DNA of 64,000 nucleotides from Hyphodiscus hymeniophilus. Its lineage: Eukaryota; Ascomycota; Leotiomycetes; Helotiales; Hyphodiscaceae. The notes under the pieces are model-generated. The model saw nothing but the letters and a program-made list of their open reading frames with translations, was not told where the DNA came from and made no database searches. Position numbers and translations under genes: made by a program. Shown here piece by piece: positions 46,529 through 56,722 of the stretch. Every line of letters begins with the position of its first letter. The stretch's first letter is position 1. The stretch covers positions 1,302,001-1,366,000 of the forward strand of contig VNKQ01000011.1 of assembly GCA_016508695.1 (NCBI GenBank). Direction: 5' to 3'.

Positions 46529-48232
46529 ATGGCATCTGCACTGCGTCTCGGCTCCTCTGCTTTCAGGGCTTCCCTCTCTGCACCATCTTTCACTGCTAGG
46601 ACCGCTGCCTTCAATGGCTTGCGATGCTACTCTACCTCGAAAACCCAGGTATGTTGCTTCTCCGTCTCTAGCCCACCATTCTCCAATTGACGCAATTCTC
46701 CCTTTTAGACTTTAAAGGAGCGTTTCGCAGAGCAATTACCAGAGAAGATTGAGCAGATAAAGAAGCTTCGCAAGTAAGCAATGGCACCCAATCGAACACA
46801 AATGACCTTCGGGGATTGACAAAGTCGTAGGGACTACGGATCTAAGGTTGTTGGTGAAGTAACTCTCGATCAAGTCTACGGTGGTGCTCGTGGTATCAAG
46901 TCTCTTGTCTGGGAAGGATCCGTTCTCGATTCCGAGGAGGGTATCCGTTTCAGAGGAAAGACGATCCCAGAATGCCAGGAGCTTCTACCAAAGGCCCCAG
47001 GTGGAAAGGAGCCTCTGCCAGAAGGTATGAAGCTATCTTTAGATGATTGGACATGGATTCTGATTTTTTCAAGGACTTTTCTGGCTTCTCTTGACCGGTG
47101 AAGTTCCGAGCGAGCAACAAGTTCGCGACCTTTCCGCCGACTGGGCTGCCCGTTCCGCGGTTCCCAAATTCGTTGAAGAGCTTATCGACCGTTGCCCAAG
47201 TGACCTTCACCCAATGGCACAGTTCTCCATCGCCGTCAACGCTCTCGAGCACGAATCTGCCTTCGCCAAAGCATATGCTAAGGGAATGAAGAAGACCGAA
47301 TACTGGGGCCACACTTTCGAGGATTCCATGGACTTGATTGCCAAGCTCCCAACAATTGCCGCCAGAATCTACCAGAATGTCTTCAAAGGAGGAAAGGTTG
47401 CTCCAGTTCAGAAAGATCAGGATTACTCTTTCAACTTTGCCAACCAGCTTGGTTTCGGAGAGAACAAGGACTTCATCGAATTGATGAGACTTTACCTCAC
47501 AATCCACACTGATCACGAAGGTGGTAACGTCAGTGCTCACACCACTCACTTGGTTGGCTCCGCTCTCAGCTCTCCAATGCTCTCTCTTGCTGCTGGCCTT
47601 AACGGTCTTGCTGGCCCTCTCCACGGTCTCGCCAACCAGGAAGTCTTGAATTGGCTTACGAAGATGAAGGCTGCTATTGGTAATGATCTTAGTGACAAGG
47701 CTATCACCGATTACCTCTGGAGCACTCTCAAGTCTGGCCAAGTTGTTCCGGGATATGGACATGCTGTCCTCCGAAAGACTGATCCCCGCTACATGGCTCA
47801 ACGTACATTCGCTGAGGTAAGCGTATATGAACCTAACTCTAGTGATCTTCCCTGACGTTCCCTTAGGCCCATCTTCCAGATGACCCAATGTTTAAGTTGG
47901 TCAGCCAAGTGTACAAGATCGCACCTGGTGTCCTCACTGAGCACGGAAAGACCAAGAACCCATACCCTAATGTGCGTATATACTTTCCCAACCCCTAGGT
48001 CTTTATAGTTTGTGTACTGACTCCAATGCTCCAGGTTGATGCTCACTCTGGTGTTCTCCTTCAATATTACGGTCTCACTGAAGCCAGCTACTACACTGTT
48101 CTCTTCGGTGTTTCCAGAGCCATTGGTGTCCTTCCTCAACTGATCATTGACCGCGCAGTTGGAGCTCCTATTGAGCGACCCAAGTCATTTTCAACTGAGA
48201 AATGGGCTGAAATCGTTGGGGCTAAGCTGTAA
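46529..48232 (+). CDS. CIT1: Mitochondrial citrate synthase
   Basis: Condenses acetyl-CoA with oxaloacetate in the TCA cycle. Six exons: 46529..46648, 46709..46773, 46831..47024, 47074..47816, 47867..47971, 48035..48232; 1425 nt, 474 aa. The N-terminus (MASALRLGSSAFRASLSAP, then Arg-rich to about residue 35) is a mitochondrial presequence. Active-site His residues lie in EGGNVSAHTTHLVGSALS and VPGYGHAVLRKTDPRYMAQR; the catalytic Asp is in the SGVLLQYYG/HGKTKNPYPN region by family analogy. The coding exons use a restricted codon set typical of highly expressed fungal genes. The YHM2 carrier lies 1.5 kb downstream on the same strand, suggesting shared citrate metabolism though not an operon. 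Confidence 0.97.
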
Positions 48233-49732
48233 AAGGGGTCTGGTAACAATGGTCGATGGCACGCCATTGCGGCAATATGTAAGAACACGATGGATTGATA
48301 GACCGGGATTGGAGCAATTAATAGCGCTTTTGCACTGTATTCTACTCGCAGCGTTCTCGTGCTTGGATCGCGACCATTACCTGCCTTCATACCTATTTTG
48401 AAGCAATATTGTTGTACTCCGAGTGATTGAAAGAGATTTTGCAAGACAAGACTGTCCAAGAATCTCCCTCTTTCGATGATATGATATCTATAACTCCCAG
48501 TACCGTTCAGCACCGCCATGCCTCGAGACTAGCACATCAACGAATTCTCTAACCTATCCGACTAGTGGGATATGAATGGCCTCCCAAATTAATTATTGCC
48601 AATCCAGTGGTACTGAGTACGACTCATCTGAGCGATGAAAATAGAATAATTATGTTCTATTTGACCATTTTAAGCACAGCGTTTGTTCCAGTCATCAAGC
48701 TTCAATTGTAATTACTTCAACTTGTGACGGAGTAACTCAACTCGTGACGGAGTAACTAAACTCGAGGCGGAGTAATACCTACTGGGCCATGGGTTTTGTT
48801 TTGTCGATTACCGATGATAACTGAGGACTCTTCCCAGCTGAGTCGAAGGAGAAAGTACTTTACAACCGTGAGCAAGTTCCAAGACAATACTTGATAGACG
48901 ATTGGTGGGGGAGAAATGAATGGGGAGAGACATAGGAATATATCAACCCTTATGCGATCTTTGATGGTAATTCGATGGAAAAGGCCACATTCTGGTAATG
49001 GATCAGAAGATAGAGGGTCAAGACACTCGGGGAAGACGCAGACGAAGACGAAGGAGAGTGATCGGGCTTGTCACATGGGATTACCTTCTCGTTATTTGAT
49101 TTCGGGTGTGGTTTTACTTGGGTGTTACTTTTTTCCTTCATCGTAGTTGGCTACCTTTTACGGGCTACATTTTAAGGTCTGCGCGAGTGAGCAAGGAGTA
49201 CAAAATGGAAAATACATGAAAATCCAGTCGCTCTACGACTATCTTATGTTCAAGTCTGTTGGCCTTTTATTGTCTCTCGGTCTCCGACGCTCACCCAATG
49301 TTAGGTTGTTGAGCATATTGGACCCTCAACAGACCAACCAACAAGGGGCTGTCAGGAGCAAGCGAGCCCCCCCGTCCCGAGGCAGTATTGCTTCAATCTC
49401 CCCCAACGTTAGCCTTGCTAGACCTCGTACGTACGCAACCACTAAGTCTGCGATCTTTTATCCCAAATCGAAAGCGTACACAAGTTTCCGATCCTACACC
49501 TACATCTACCGTAAACGCCAAGAGCAAACGTCCTTTGATCGTCGTTCCACCAAGTCCCCGACCAAAATCTTACTTCACGGCACAGCAACGAGACCCCTAA
49601 GGATTTTCCATCCCGTCCTCAAGCTTCAAGAGAAAGCAACTACACCCTCTCTCCCACAGCCTCCCCATCCTATTGCGAAGAAGCGCCCTTAATCCCTTGG
49701 TCAGGGCCCCTTATTCACACACTCCGTCAACG
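48233..49732. other. Intergenic region, 1.5 kb, with 20-bp tandem repeat
   Basis: 3' region of citrate synthase and upstream region of YHM2. A plus-strand open frame (about 49147-49692, 181 codons, non-ATG start) ends just before the YHM2 start. It has no recognisable domain and is probably leader sequence. A triplicated 20-bp unit lies at 48717-48776. Confidence 0.45.
48717..48776. repeat. 20-bp tandem repeat, three copies
   Basis: Units at 48717-48736, 48737-48756 and 48757-48776 share the pattern T-C-A-A-C-T-(C/T)-G-T-G-A-C-G-G-A-G-T-A-A-C. The third copy is diverged at about five positions. Confidence 0.85.
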
Positions 49733-50830
49733 ATGTCCCTCACAAGCCAGAAGCCCGTGATGCCAGAGAAGAAGCCCGTCAAGTTCAGTAATCTGCTGCT
49801 CGGCGCAGGTCTCAACATGTTCGAGGTCACGACACTCGGCCAACCGCTCGAGGTCACCAAGACTACAATGGCTGCCAACAGAGGAGATTCTTTTGCTGGT
49901 GCCTTGAGTCGCATCTGGGGTCGTGGTGGAGTCTTTGGTTGTATGTAACCCCTGCTCAGCTTACGCTTCTGAAATTCACACAAGCAACCACTGATAACGC
50001 CTCTCTCTGCGAATAGTCTACCAAGGTCTCATCCCTTGGGCCTGGATTGAAGCGTCAACCAAAGGCGCGGTTCTCCTCTTCGTCGCCTCCGAAGCCGAAT
50101 ACTACGCCCGCACATTCGGCGCTAATGATTTCGGCGCTGGCATTACGGGGGGTGTCATGGGAGGAGTGGCTCAAGCCTACGCTACAATGGGATTCTGCAC
50201 CTGCATGAAGACTGTCGAGATGACGAAGTCGAAACTGGCTGCTTCGGGCGTCAAACCTCCGGGCACGTTCGCAACCTTCATGGATATATACCGCAAGGAG
50301 GGAATCAAGGGTATCAACAAGGGCGTGAATGCTGTTGCGATTAGACAGATGACGAACTGGGGATCCCGATTTGGCCTCTCGAGATTGGCAGAGCAGGGGA
50401 TCAGGAACGTGACAGGCAAGGCGGAGGGGTCAAAGTTGAGTCCTTGGGAGAAGATCTTGGCCAGTGGACTTGGTGGTGGGCTTAGTGCTTGGAACCAGCC
50501 CATTGAGGTTATTCGCGTGGAGATGCAGAGCAAGACTGTGGATCCGAATAGACCTGCGAAGATGACGGTTGGAAGCACTTTCAAGTACATCTATGGCCAA
50601 AACGGCATCAAGGGTCTGTATCGAGGTGTGATGCCCCGTATTGGATTGGGCGTCTGGCAAACCATCTGTATGGTTGCTATGGGCGACATGTGAGTTCAAA
50701 TCCCCTCTCCACTTCTTCTGCTTTTCCCATGGGGTAGTGGAGCATCAGTATCGGGTGGCTGACTAATTGTTACAGGGCAAAGCAATATGTCGAAAAGTTG
50801 ACTGGGGATGAGGTCACTGCTAAGCATTAG
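49733..50830 (+). CDS. YHM2: Mitochondrial citrate/oxoglutarate carrier YHM2
   Basis: Inner-membrane carrier-family protein, 311 aa, that exchanges citrate for 2-oxoglutarate; yeast Yhm2 was first linked to mtDNA maintenance. Three exons: 49733..49940, 50017..50689, 50776..50830. Recognisable blocks: KFSNLLLGAGLNMFEVTTLG, then GQPLEVTKTTMAANR; FYQGLIPWAWIEASTKGAVL; GINKGVNAVAIRQMTNWGSR; and SAWNQPIEVIRVEMQS, the third carrier repeat. The carrier signature Pro residues are present in modified form (LGQPLEV, WNQPIEVIR), as in Yhm2 rather than typical PxD/E-x-x-K/R carriers. The intron phases join VFG to FYQG and GDM to AKQYVEKL. Downstream neighbour of citrate synthase on the same strand. Confidence 0.95.
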
Positions 50831-51989
50831 GCGTTATGGGAGAATCCTCTGGCGGGTCGTGGGGTCCTGGAGGCATGATAATTGTACGGTATTGCGTAGA
50901 TAGCTAAGATTTCTTTGTTTATCGTTTCCTAGACAGAATACATCTGGTTTGCATTGTCTAGCTAGACCGTAGGATCTCGATATGAAAAACCTTACTCTGT
51001 GGAAGGTGCACCAGGAAGTGGATTTCGATGACCAAAGAAATACAAATTTTGCCAGCTTCGACGAAGGTACCCAATCACCAAGAGTATCGACGAAGCCGTG
51101 TTAACGCTCAACGATTGATTCCATGTCAGCAAAGCACCCTCCGCCAACAAAATTCACCTGCAATAACTTCACCCTCTCGAACCTGGACTACGAAGCGTGT
51201 CCTCATGTCTAGCCAATACTTGAAAGATTTAGTCACACTGAAATCTGCCGTAGCACGCTGCGAAATACGAAGAGGGGAGTCTAGTGACAAGTGTGTCGGA
51301 AACTCGGTGGCGTTGGATAGTCTTTTTCATCGAGAGTCCTCAGTCGCAGCTCATCAAACATATCGTCTATAATCCCTAGGTATCTGCGAGTAGCCTTCCC
51401 TGTTCAACTAGCGTTCGAGAAGTTCGAGCCTTTTCTCTCTTCTGATGGTACGTCGTACAGTATAAAGGTTATTGGCATATAGCTCCCGACTGGACTGGGC
51501 TGGGCATGATTATTCTCGTCAAGAGTGAGTGTAATTAGTATGATTCCTCTATCGCTCTGTGTCTTCTCCTCGGTGATAAGCTACGCTTAAAACTCAAATG
51601 ACGAGCAGTTAAGATTGTGACAACATTTCCTCCCGGCAATGAACGTATGTCATGGAATCTAGAGCCGCATAAACAGTAGAATCCCCTCCCCCATGAAATG
51701 CAGAAATCGAAGATGGATATATAATCCGGCAGTCCATCCAACAACATCCAACATTGCACAAATCTGGTCACCATCGCCTGCTGCTGAACCATATCTGCCC
51801 TGCGATCGAGAAACGGACGTTATCATACTTCTCATCCCGGTCGTAGTTCCCATCAGCCTTGACCCCCTCGAACCTCTTGGCCAGTCATTAGCAAAGAGAC
51901 AAGCACTTCCACACCACCTCTGGTTAGACACCAGGTACCAGGCAAGACACCACTTTCATACTGAGCTGAAAACACCCAGCTAACAGCTA
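50831..51989. other. Intergenic/accessory region, no supported gene
   Basis: Beyond the YHM2 3' end lie only short open frames. One (51693-51983, plus) has no recognised domain. This stretch begins the repeat-containing accessory block that runs to about 56.4 kb. Confidence 0.35.
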
Positions 51990-52200
51990 TTATTTATAGG
52001 AACGACCGAAGCTGAAGGCAAGACGAGTTCCTTTCATTCCCAAGCCGCCGGTTCTGGGTCTGTGGAACAACCATCCCCCGCTTATGGTGGAATATTTTCT
52101 CGAAGAGATTTATGTTCTCAGCCCTAATTGTTTTCAAAGTTCTGGCTAACCTTCCTCTAGTATGTGGTCAATTTTGAGCTGGCGTTGGGCTATTTGGCAG
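51990..52200 (+). pseudogene. Decayed 3' fragment (copy A) related to the small membrane-protein gene at 55267
   Basis: The acceptor context CTATTATTTATAG and the following exon resemble the penultimate exon at 55941, and a region after TTCCTCTAG at about 52161 resembles its last exon. The exon translation reads RPKLKARRVPFIPKP, then PPLMVEYFLEE, parallel to RQKGLTRRRPAIPNPDP, then YRGFFSEWK in the other copy. The donor seen in the intact copy (AAA-GTATGT) is replaced by GAG-ATTTATG, so splicing is lost. The downstream part runs without break into the upstream region of copy B. Called from eye alignment only. Confidence 0.4.
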
Positions 52201-52209
52201 CTTTCGCTC

Positions 52210-52700
52210 GCTTCCCCCCATCTCCCTTCACCTCTTTTTTCTCTAGTCACTATCAACGATCCGTAATAATCACCAAAAAGAGAACTCCAATTCTCTCCAC
52301 AAAGCAGTACTCAGTCATGGATTCTGTAAGTATCTCCCCCATCCTTGAAGTTCTTTTTGTTATTAGAATGTCCATTTTCTAGCTAGATATTGTTTAGGCT
52401 ACAACTTAATTTCTTCTACTGCAAGTATTTCCCAATCCCTCAAATCTTCCTAACAACCAGGACACAAGCACTTACAAAACTTAGCCCGCTTCAACATCAA
52501 TGGCCTCCACAACTTCATCTGTATGTATCCCAATAGTTGACTCTGCTGTACACTGGGTCAACCCTCTAATGGTTTGGGCGCTCTAGATGAAATTTTTACA
52601 ATAATGCGCGGATTTGGAGTGCCTCGCCCGCCACCGAACTTCCTCGGGGTCCTACGCCTGTGTGTAGACACAACATAAGACACCGGTTTCATATTAGGGT
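52210..52700 (+). pseudogene. Decayed 5' copy (copy B) of the small membrane-protein gene
   Basis: Leader (TTTTTTCTCTAGTCACTATCA), start exon (ATGGATTCT at 52317 followed by GTAAGT), second exon and third exon align by eye with 55190-55560. Copy B carries a stop (ACT-TAG where the other copy has ACT-CAG) in exon 2 and another stop soon after the exon 3 start. Its exon 3 donor has changed from AAT-GTAAGAC to AAC-ATAAGAC. Many differences are C-to-T or G-to-A transitions. It cannot make the full protein. Confidence 0.5.
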
Positions 52701-53662
52701 TGGCTTTGGCTTTATCGTGGGGTTCTTTGCTCTTGGCTGCACTTTTGCTTGCTGGGATGTTCCGAATTTTGTTTTTGTAAATGCGGGGTTGTTGGGCGTC
52801 TTCATTAAAGCGGGAAAACAAGATATGGATGGTCGGCGTCTTATTATTGTATCTAATCCTTATTCGAGCTCCCTGTATCTACCCTTGTCAAATCTGAATG
52901 TCTTGAATGATTCCTTAGATTCGGCTGACATATCTCCACCGTTCAGGTGCCAGCTGGCCGGCATTTTCCTTGTTCGGGGTCACCTTTGAGAAACTATATT
53001 AAGCTACACATTCAAATATCAAACACAAGCCACCTCGCAAAATAGTAAGTAACCTTCGAAATCAAGCATTGCTAAGTTCAACATTTTGATGTAATTGTAG
53101 AGTTGCTACAAGATAAAAGTCGAAAGTAGATGTGTCTTACGCGGAACGTGAAAGGCTGGCCAGCTGGCAGCTGAACCGTTATACTCAACTTTGAGTTGGC
53201 GTTGGACCGTTGATACTCTGCGATATTTTTTGTGACGAATACTGTAGTCACTTTGTGTTTACAATGTTGTATTGTGGGATTTGAACGTCTTCACTGGTGG
53301 CGGGAGGATACCGTAAGACAGAGAGGGGTGAACGTTGAGGTATCTGGTCTTCCAACAAAGGACTAATGGTTTGATGAGCTTTAAACTTGATAACACAACG
53401 TAACTCTGCTTGTGAATAATGGGACTGCAATGGTATAACCGCCCAACTGGTGTTCGAGAGTCCAATTATTCAGAAATGGCAACAGATCTGCCCTCTAGAA
53501 TCGCTCTCATTCTTCCACATTGTGCGGTTCGGTTTGACAAGTATGCCCTGGCACTCTATCCCAATCGCTCACTGCATCTCAACAGTCCGAAATTCCATCA
53601 AGTATACAAGCCATACTCGCAACCAATTGTGGGATGTTTGTAATTCGAAGAATCGAGGAATC

Positions 53663-53698
53663 GAGGCATTGAGGCATTGAGGCATTGAGGCATTGAGG
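53663..53698. repeat. 8-bp tandem repeat GAGGCATT
   Basis: Four perfect GAGGCATT units followed by a partial unit, preceded by related GAGGAATC units. Confidence 0.9.
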
Positions 53699-54927
53699 AA
53701 CCGAAGATAACGCCGTCGTTGTTGTGAATTCCTCGTGGGGCTGGGCTCGTTGCACCGTCGTGCGATGATGGAATCCATGGGAATTTGACGAAGGATATGT
53801 CAACAGTCATGACTAGAATACAAGATATCTTTGCGATTGGATTGTTTTCTCCAATTGTTAGAAACCATGTTTCATGCAGGTGGTGCGCCGCTAATCTCCG
53901 CTCGGTAAGCTTTCCGGGTGGCTTCGGGCCTTGCAGGTGCGCTAAACCGATCTGCATTCCGGAGGGGCTGCATGCGGCTCAAAATTCAACGACATGCCTC
54001 CATTGCAAATATAATGTTTGCTGCAGATTTCCAATTTCTCACCATTTAAGTCAGCAAGTTGCTGTTTTGATATATCTTGAATGATTTACATGTTTCTTCC
54101 ATCTAGACTCTGTTGCTGTGCCAAACTTAGGCTCTCTGACGCCAGCGCGTCACGATTTGATGGCCGGGCAACGAGGCAGCGGAATCAAGCAACAGGCGTG
54201 TTGAGCGGTCCTTTCTTGAATGATCTTGCGCTACGAGTCTTGTCATTGCTATCTATCAGTATCATTCTATGGCTTCTATCTGGTACAATTACTTGATGGA
54301 CTGTTGCCTCTGCTAGCTTATTGTGGTGGGCTGGGTCGACGCGCTTGTTGAAGCTCCATGTACTTCAAACGAACAGAGATACTCACAGCTCAGCACTTCG
54401 CTGTCGGCTGTACCAATGAGCTCTGATTGATCTGATCGATTGCTTCAATGAATACTTGATACATGAGCTCTGTTTCCTCCTGCTGTCTGGCGGAGTGGCG
54501 CAATATCCGTCAGCATCGATTGAAGAGACTGGGTACGTCGCAATATTCACATCAAACAGACCACGTATTCACACAATCAAACCTTCAACGTAATGCTTCC
54601 AATGCTTATAAACTCTGCTATTTTCCTATATACCCTCTCCTCATGGGTTTGACTGTCTCTACGCCCCTCCCCTCAACCCATATCTGCTTTCTGAAGATTG
54701 TTATGATAGATGAAAGGGAAAGTTAGCGCCTCCCCTCCGAAGGTCATTGCGACGCTAGCATTCAGATCACTCACTAGCTAGCTTTCATGTCAAGATCACT
54801 CGCTAGCTTGAGCACTCTTGCGCAGTTTCTATTGGCCATCCTGAGCAGTTTTGCAACGAAGATCAACCTTCGTTCTCGGCCTTTCATTGGTCGCACCTCA
54901 ATGCGCAACAAGACTCATTTCCCCGCC

Positions 54928-54965
54928 ATGCAGCCATCATGCAGCCACCATGCAGCCACCATGCA
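54928..54965. repeat. 12-bp tandem repeat CATGCAGCCACC
   Basis: Three CATGCAGCCA(C/T)C units in tandem, followed by a partial CATGCA. Confidence 0.8.
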
Positions 54966-55266
54966 AGCTTGGGATGTCATCTATTTTGAGATCTTTAAAC
55001 TCATCTAGTAAATATATGAAGTTTTCAATCTTCATATATCATTTTTAGGGTGTCGCTGTCGTCAAATGTGAAATCTGTGTTCATCTCTCTTTGTTTTGGG
55101 CTAAAGCCAAGCGTGAAAATTAGCCTGTGATCTTGATGTTTTGATCACGTCGCGTGAAGTACTTATACCCCCCTCGCCCCTACCTTCACTTCTTTTTTCT
55201 CCAGTCACTATCAGCCCCACCACAACCAAGAAACCCTCAACTCTTTTCAACATTCAAAATCATAAC

Positions 55267-56284
55267 ATGGACTCCGTCAGTATATCCAATCCCTCAAATC
55301 ATTCCCATTCCCAATGATCAGGACACAAAAACTTACACAACTCAGCCTACTTCTGCTTCTCTTGCTTCCGCATCCACAAATCCTACCACAGAATCTGTAT
55401 GTATTTCAGCAATTAACTTTATTGCCTACCCTAGGCTCACCCGCTAATAATCTGGGCGCTTTAGATGAAGTTCTATAATCTTGCAAGAATTTGGACGCCG
55501 TCGAATGCGACGGACCCTGATACTCCAACGTCTATCATTAGGCACAATGTAAGACACCACTTTTCATATGAAACTTTTCTGTTGTGCCACTTGTGTGCTT
55601 TTGGAGAGCTGGCGCAGCAGCACCTCACTCCTTCCTGCGTAGCTCACAGGCATGCTTGAGAACCTGGGTCCTATCCCCAACCTACCAATCAACCGTGTGG
55701 GGGTTCTCAACCTTGTGGGCGCAGTTCTTGGAGGTCACACAAGGCCGTGATTCCGATTCAAATACTGTTCCGGACTTCGGTCTGACCAGTTGGACCTCGC
55801 GCTGCGCGCGGGGGTGCGGATGCTTTGTCGAGTTCTGGCGAAAGTATTACCCAGGTTTGATGAGATGATCGGCTGGCAAGAATTGTTTTCATGGTGTCTT
55901 ACTCAGCTGGCCAATCCCAGCTGACAGGTGTCTTTTATAGAAACGACAAAAAGGCCTCACCAGAAGACGGCCCGCCATTCCCAATCCCGATCCAGCACCT
56001 CTGCCTTTGCCCATTGAGGGACAAATGTTACCCGCATATCGTGGTTTCTTTTCGGAATGGAAAGTATGTTCTTAGCCCCAAATCTTCCAAATGTTTTTGA
56101 AAGATTTCGGCTAATGTGTCTTTAGTACTTGATAATATTTGTGTTGGCGGTGCTCGTTGTTGTAGTTTCGTTGACGTGGTTGGCTGTGCTTGGGTGGATT
56201 TTGTATTGGAACAGAGGGGTTTTTTTTGAGGCGCCTTCTTATAGGCGAAACGACACGATGAGGAGGAGCGGGGCCTTGTCATGA
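55267..56284 (+). CDS. Unrecognised small single-pass membrane protein, multi-exon (copy C)
   Basis: No family recognised. Well-supported exons: 55267..55275 (Met-Asp-Ser), 55322..55396 (DTKTYTTQPTSASLASAS, low complexity), 55465..55548 (MKFYNLARIWTPSNATDP and DTPTSIIRHN), 55941..56063 (KRQKGLTRRRPAIPNPDP to FFSEWK) and 56126..56284. The last encodes a strong transmembrane helix, YLIIFVLAVLVVVVSLTWLA then VLGWILYWNR, and a basic tail ending GALS. Each of these has GT-AG ends and is a multiple of three. The middle exon(s), somewhere in 55650-55880 (possible start GCATGC after CTCACAG), could not be fixed because no donor gives the needed phase. Decayed relatives lie at 51990-52700. The gene may be real or itself partly decayed. 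Confidence 0.45.
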
Positions 56285-56356
56285 ATACATGACAATCACA
56301 TTCGAGCTCTCAGTGTCTATGAATACATCACAATCGCATTCGAGCTCTCAGTATCT
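56281..56356. repeat. 38-bp direct tandem duplication
   Basis: Copies 56281-56318 and 56319-56356 both begin ATGAATACAT and end CGAGCTCTCAGT(G/A)TCT, differing at three positions. The first copy overlaps the stop codon of the small membrane-protein gene. Confidence 0.9.
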
Positions 56357-56722
56357 ATCCTTACCAGTGATGAAATTGAAATCGCCCGCACCTTACTTCT
56401 ATAACATATAAACAATACCCTTATGCAGGAGCTCTTACCGCCCTCAAACCCCCGGAACTAACCTTAACCACTAACCCTAACCCGCTGTGTTTTAGTAGAG
56501 AAAGTATCTCTAGGCACGTGCGTTTTTAGGTATACCCCCTAAGAGTTAAAATAGCCGGGATTGGAGTTGAAATAGCTCGACCCTACTTCTACCATCTCTG
56601 AATCACTCCCGCCGAAACGTTCTCACAGAACAACGAAGATCATCATCGTATTGTCATTTATATGTATACCATATTTCACATCAGCCTGATAACCAAATAT
56701 CTCCCGTTTTGCCAACTTTTCC
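56357..56722. other. Spacer with short telomere-like motif
   Basis: No gene. CTAACCCTAACCC at 56471-56483 is two units of the TTAGGG telomere repeat (reverse strand); this is short enough to be chance. Confidence 0.4.

Larger units (their letters stand above)
52701..55159. other. Accessory spacer with short repeats and repeat fragments
   Basis: No gene is supported. At about 53187-53210 a fragment (CAACTTTGAGTTGGCGTTGG) matches the copy A end at about 52173, and TGGCCAGCTGGCAGCTGAAC lies just upstream. It also holds an 8-bp tandem (53663-53698) and a 12-bp tandem (54928-54965). Composition is AT-richer than the housekeeping regions. Confidence 0.4.

Noticed and set aside
47040..47888. 312-codon open frame antisense to citrate synthase
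   Set aside because: Arises from the biased codon use of a highly expressed gene; no start context or homology.
49147..49692. 181-codon plus-strand open frame just upstream of YHM2
   Set aside because: Non-ATG start, basic low-information composition, and a position ending just before the YHM2 ATG suggest leader or promoter sequence.
56471..56483. Telomere-like CTAACCCTAACCC
   Set aside because: Only two units; not enough to claim an interstitial telomere or a former chromosome end.
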